Positions 60,552 through 64,000 of a stretch of 64,000 bases of DNA are shown here, piece by piece. The DNA is from Vandiemenella viatica (taxonomy: Eukaryota; Arthropoda; Insecta; Orthoptera; Morabidae), in contig JARYHS010006964.1 of the NCBI GenBank assembly GCA_031002005.1, positions 1,550,001 to 1,614,000 on the forward strand. The letters are read 5' to 3'. The notes under the pieces are model-generated. The model saw only the letters and a program-made list of their open reading frames with translations, made no database searches and was not told the origin of the DNA. How positions within the stretch are numbered: the first letter of the stretch is position 1; the number at the start of each line of letters is the position of its first letter. The translations under genes were made by a program, and so were the position numbers.

Positions 60552-61704
60552 GGGTTATTCTGACTGCAAAAATAATCAATTATGCTTACAAGCAAAAACA
60601 TCCTTCGACTAAATTTCAAACCAACTGCATAGAGGAGGATCCATTTACTACCTACAGATGTATTAATAGTTTTAAAAGTGAACAAAGCTGTTTGAGAAGT
60701 AATTCAGATAAACTGTCAACTGTGTGCAAAATGCATGACTGTATGCAGTCCTGCAGTTTTAAAAGTAACCAACAAGTTTATACCCCATATTGTAATGAAG
60801 TTTGTAATAAATCATTTTCAACTTCTGGGGATCTTAAGAAACTCTATAGAACTCAGTTTGGTGATCGCCCATATTCTTATAAGATTTCTGGAAAATCTTT
60901 AAAATTTCTTTCTAATCTTAGACGGCACAAGAGGATCCATTCCAATGAATGCCTATATTTTTGTAATATGCGCGGAAAAACTTTTACAGAGTCGGAGACT
61001 GTTAAAAAGTATCACAGAATTAATTCAGATAAATGCCAATATTCTTGTGAAATTTGTGGAAAACCATTTACACATTCTGGGAATCTCATACGTCATCGAC
61101 GGATTCATTTGGGTGAACGCCCATATTCTTGCAATATTTGTGAAAAATCGTTTTCACAGTCTGGAAGTCTTAAACTTCATCAGCAGATTCTACAGGTGAA
61201 CGCCCATATTATTGCAATATTTGTGAGAAATCATTTATGTGGTCTGAGAGTCTTACAAGTCACCTGTGGAATCATTTGGGTGAACGCCCGTTTTCTTGTG
61301 ACGTTTGTGGAAAATTATTTACAAGGTCTGCGACCCTTAAACGTCATCAGCGGATTCATTTAGGCGAACGCCCATTTTCTTGCGAAATTTGTGAGAAATC
61401 GTTTACAGGGTCAGGGAATCTTAAACGTCATCAGCGGATTCATTTGGGTGAACACCAATTTTCTTGCGATATTTGTGAGAAATCATTTACAGAGTCAGGG
61501 AATCTTAAACGTCATCAGCGGATTCATTTGGGTGAACACCCATTTTCTTGCGATATTTGTGAGAAATCATTTTCACAGTCTGGGGATCTTAAACGTCATC
61601 AGCGGATTCATTTGGGTGAACGCCCATATTCTTGCAATATTTGTGAGAAATCATTTACACAGTCTGGAAGTCTTAAATGTCATCAGCGGATTCATTTGGG
61701 TTAA
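60552..61704 (+). pseudogene. C2H2 zinc-finger paralogue C, finger exon (broken)
   Basis: Acceptor TTTTTCCCATTTCTAG ends at 60551. The linker resembles copies A and B (FQTNCIEED, CLRSNSDKLSTVCK), but the first coding bases are out of frame with it. The fingers begin with damaged ones (YSYKISGKSL, FCNMRGKTF), then two good ones (YSCEICGKPFTHSGNLIRHRRIH and YSCNICEKSF...LHQQI). A one-base loss near 61190 follows, then a half finger and five good fingers in the frame 61237-61704 ([23 protein letters not shown] to YSCNICEKSFTQSGSLKCHQRIH). It ends where GAA of the linker became TAA (61702-61704). The five consecutive fingers are very alike, which suggests local finger duplication. Confidence 0.8.
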
Positions 61705-63060
61705 CGCCAATTTTTTTTTTTTTTTTGCTCTATTTGTGAGTAATCATTTACAGAGTGTTGGAATCTTCAATATCATTGGCAGATTCATTTGGGTGATAGC
61801 CCATTTTTTGTATTATTTGTGGGAAATACTTTACAGTATCTAGGAATCTTAAACGTCATCAGCGGATTCATTTTGGTAAATGCTTATTTCCTGGCGATAT
61901 TTGCGAGAAATAATTTACTGTTTCTGGAAAAATTAGAAGTCACCAGTGGATTAATTTGGACGAATGACTACTTCGTTGTTATATTTGTGGGAAATCTTTT
62001 ATTTAGTCTTGGAATCTTGAACGTCATCGGCGGATTCATTTGGGCGAACGTCCATTTTCTTGAAAGAAGAGTGGGATATCATATATAGAGCCTAGCCATC
62101 TTCATCAGCTGATTCATTTAGGTTAACTCCTATTTTCTTGCGATATTTTTGAGCCTGGGAGTTTTAAAAGTCATCAGTGGTATAATTTGGGTGAAAGCCC
62201 GTTTAGCTGTGACGTTTGTGGAAAAAAATATCCACAAGTCCTACGAGTCTTAGATTTCATCAGCGGACTCATTTGCGTGAACGCCCACTTTCTTGTGATG
62301 ATTGTAATAAATCATCTACAGAGTCCAACAGCCTTTGAAGTTATCAGCATAATCATTTGATCAAACGTCCATTTTTTGTGATTTGTGTGGTAAATCATTT
62401 CAGAGTTTGCTCATCTTAAACACTGTCAGTGGATTCATTTAATTGAACACTAATTTTCTTGAGATTTTTGTAGACTGTCCTTTACATATTCTGCTGATGT
62501 TAAAAGTTATCAGTGGATTCGTTTGAGTGAACATTAGGTTTTCTGTGATTTTTATGGAAAACATTTATATGGTTAAATTATTTTAATGTCATGAGTGGAT
62601 TAATTTGGATGAACGCCTATTTCTTGCTATGTTTGTGCAAATTCATTCATCTAATGTTCTTGAAAGACTTAAGCCAATTTATTAGGCTAAACGACCGGTA
62701 TCGTGTAATATTTACAAAAAAAAAAAAAAAAAAAAAAAAAGTGTGAGCTGGTGATCTTGGAAAACATCAGTCAATTTATTCAAACAAACGTCCATTTCCT
62801 GGTTCGGTGCCTAGGAATTTTAATAAAGTATCAGTATTCATTTTGGATATTTCCATTTGACTTTAAAAAGTTTATGGAAAACCTCATATACCTGGGGAAT
62901 CTAAAGAACTTGAGATTTTATTGAGGTAAATGTTGTTTATTGTTGAGTTTGTGAAAAATGATTAAGTGGTTCTGATTATTTGAAGTAGCATCATTTCATT
63001 CATACCAAAGAGCTTATGTTTTTCTATATAATGTATGGAAAACCTTTTATATGTTTTGGT
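61705..63060 (+). pseudogene. Long run of decayed zinc fingers after paralogue C
   Basis: Finger-like segments of about 84 bases continue with growing damage. Examples are 'ggaatcttaaacgtcatcag' near 61842, 'gggaatcttgaacgtcatc'-type text near 62010, 'gtgacgtttgtggaaaa' near 62210, and traces to about 63060. A T run at 61708-61727 and an A run at 62718-62740 interrupt them. Roughly a dozen dead units can be counted, so the ancestral array had perhaps twenty or more fingers. Confidence 0.65.
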
Positions 63061-64000
63061 TACATAAAACAAATTAGAAGATATTTAGATGAACTCAAGT
63101 AATTATGCTGCTTATTCATGTGTAAATGTGATAATTGTAGATGATTTTAAGCTAGTTAATGTATTCTATCCGAAATACAATTTTTTTTCTGAAAAGACTG
63201 CAAAATGTTTTATAATCAGGATGAACTAAAAGGGTCTTGAAAATTATTTTAAACTAATTTCTGATTCTAGTTTTATGACGAAAAATTTTAGGTCAAATGT
63301 CTTCTAAGGATATCAGATATATGCTTAATTTTTTAATATTTCATTTGGAATGGTCTTACCTTTTAACCTCTGTTTAAGTAGGTGTAATCAATCATTCAAG
63401 TAAAAGATGTTTAACATGCTAGTTTTGTTGATAGAATTATTTAGTACTGTTGCTTATTTTCTACTGATTTCTAGTACTATCTGTTGTCATAAGTAATATT
63501 TTGGATGTAAATCTGTCCAACTTTAATTTCAGAGATTTTTGTAAGAGTTGTAATTCTTTGGGTTCAGAGTAGTTATATTACTTTAAAGATTACTTCCCCA
63601 GTGTTTGATTTAGACAGTGGTTATTATCGATTCTTATAGCATTTGTGTAAATGTTGTGTGAGGTACATACGTAATGTTTGTAAGTTTTTAGTGTAGTCAA
63701 ATAATTAATTTTTAGTTAAAATTTTACCAGGAATCAGTTCTGGGTTAGATTTAATAATAAGATGATGTCTGGCAGGATCTGTAACATTGATGTAATCAAT
63801 GTCAGAGCTATCTTTATAGGTATCAAATATATCTGTCATATAAATTTTTATCGTGGATGGAAAAATAAAACACTATTTAATTTTATAACTGTACTTAAAC
63901 CTCACTGTATTTGCCTTTATATATATATTTTTTAAAACTTACTATTGCTATAATTTCAAACATGTTACATTTTATTTAAGAAAATATTGAGATCAATTGC
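63061..64000. other. Non-coding, AT-rich end of window
   Basis: No gene seen. Parts align with 25.7-26.6 kb downstream of copy A. AATAAA occurs in 'ggaaaaataaaacac' near 63860 and could be a polyadenylation signal. Confidence 0.4.

Larger units (their letters stand above)
57250..63950 (+). repeat. Block C: diverged direct paralogue of about 20.4-26.6 kb
   Basis: Collinear, same-orientation matches run along the block: 'cccacattttatctcttctt' (57280) with 20435, 'tattttaaatcacgctcaac' (57652) with 20815, 'cgcaattctctagcgagtgc' (59237) with 22733, the RTE relic, the finger exon, and the sequence after it near 63.4-63.9 kb. It is far more diverged than the two inverted arms are from each other, so this duplication is older. 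No counterpart of the 12.3-kb exon is present in the window for this copy. Confidence 0.75.

Noticed and set aside
61391..62088. A second frame over the finger array, open for about 150 then 99 residues, with a repeated GILNVISGFIWVN motif.
   Set aside because: It is the shadow of the 84-base finger repeat. A periodic sequence without stops in one unit stays open in all units. The same shadow appears in copies A and B.

Overview
This is eukaryotic DNA, most likely from an insect with a large, AT-rich, transposon-packed genome. The signs are C2H2 zinc-finger exons with spliceosomal donors and acceptors, Tc1/mariner, hAT and gypsy-type elements, Jockey/CR1-, R1/I- and RTE-like LINEs, and several tRNA-like SINEs. 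The SINE and LINE mix would suit a cockroach, termite or orthopteroid relative, but the sequence does not prove this. I see no tRNA or rRNA gene, CRISPR array, operon or prokaryotic signal.

The scaffold is three contigs joined by two N runs of exactly 1000 bases (32329-33328 and 55459-56458). The middle contig (33329-55458) is the reverse complement of about 5293-30137 of the left contig, so the window reads as a giant inverted duplication with arms of about 22-25 kb. By eye the arms differ at roughly 3-5% of bases and by many small indels. Each carries private insertions. The left arm has a 4.67-kb LTR retrotransposon and a 0.8-kb LINE tail. The right arm has a 1.69-kb hAT element and a 0.97-kb foldback MITE. 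The arrangement is either a real palindrome or an allelic or duplicated contig scaffolded in inverse orientation.

The only host-like gene is a C2H2 zinc-finger gene, present three times. Copy A (left arm, + strand) has a 5' exon at 12181-12726 and a finger exon from 24064, and the splice phases match across an 11.3-kb intron. Copy B is its mirror image on the minus strand (exons 47675-47130 and 39300-about 38240). Copy C (60552-about 63060, +) lies in a more diverged block (about 57.2-63.9 kb) that is a direct paralogue of about 20.4-26.6 kb. All three copies carry lesions.

Layout: 1-1.5 kb unassigned; 1.5-5.8 kb LINE 1 (minus) split by an intact-looking DD41D mariner; 6-8.6 kb LINE 2 (minus); 8.6-10.7 kb a foldback-like element holding SINEs; 11.1-12.0 kb an hAT relic; 12.2-25.1 kb zinc-finger gene A with an intron full of repeats; 25.1-27.4 kb dead fingers and non-coding DNA; 27.4-28.5 kb a dead DDE transposase; 28.5-32.3 kb LINE 3 (minus); gap; the same order inverted to 55.5 kb; gap; 56.5-64 kb the paralogous block with zinc-finger pseudogene C.
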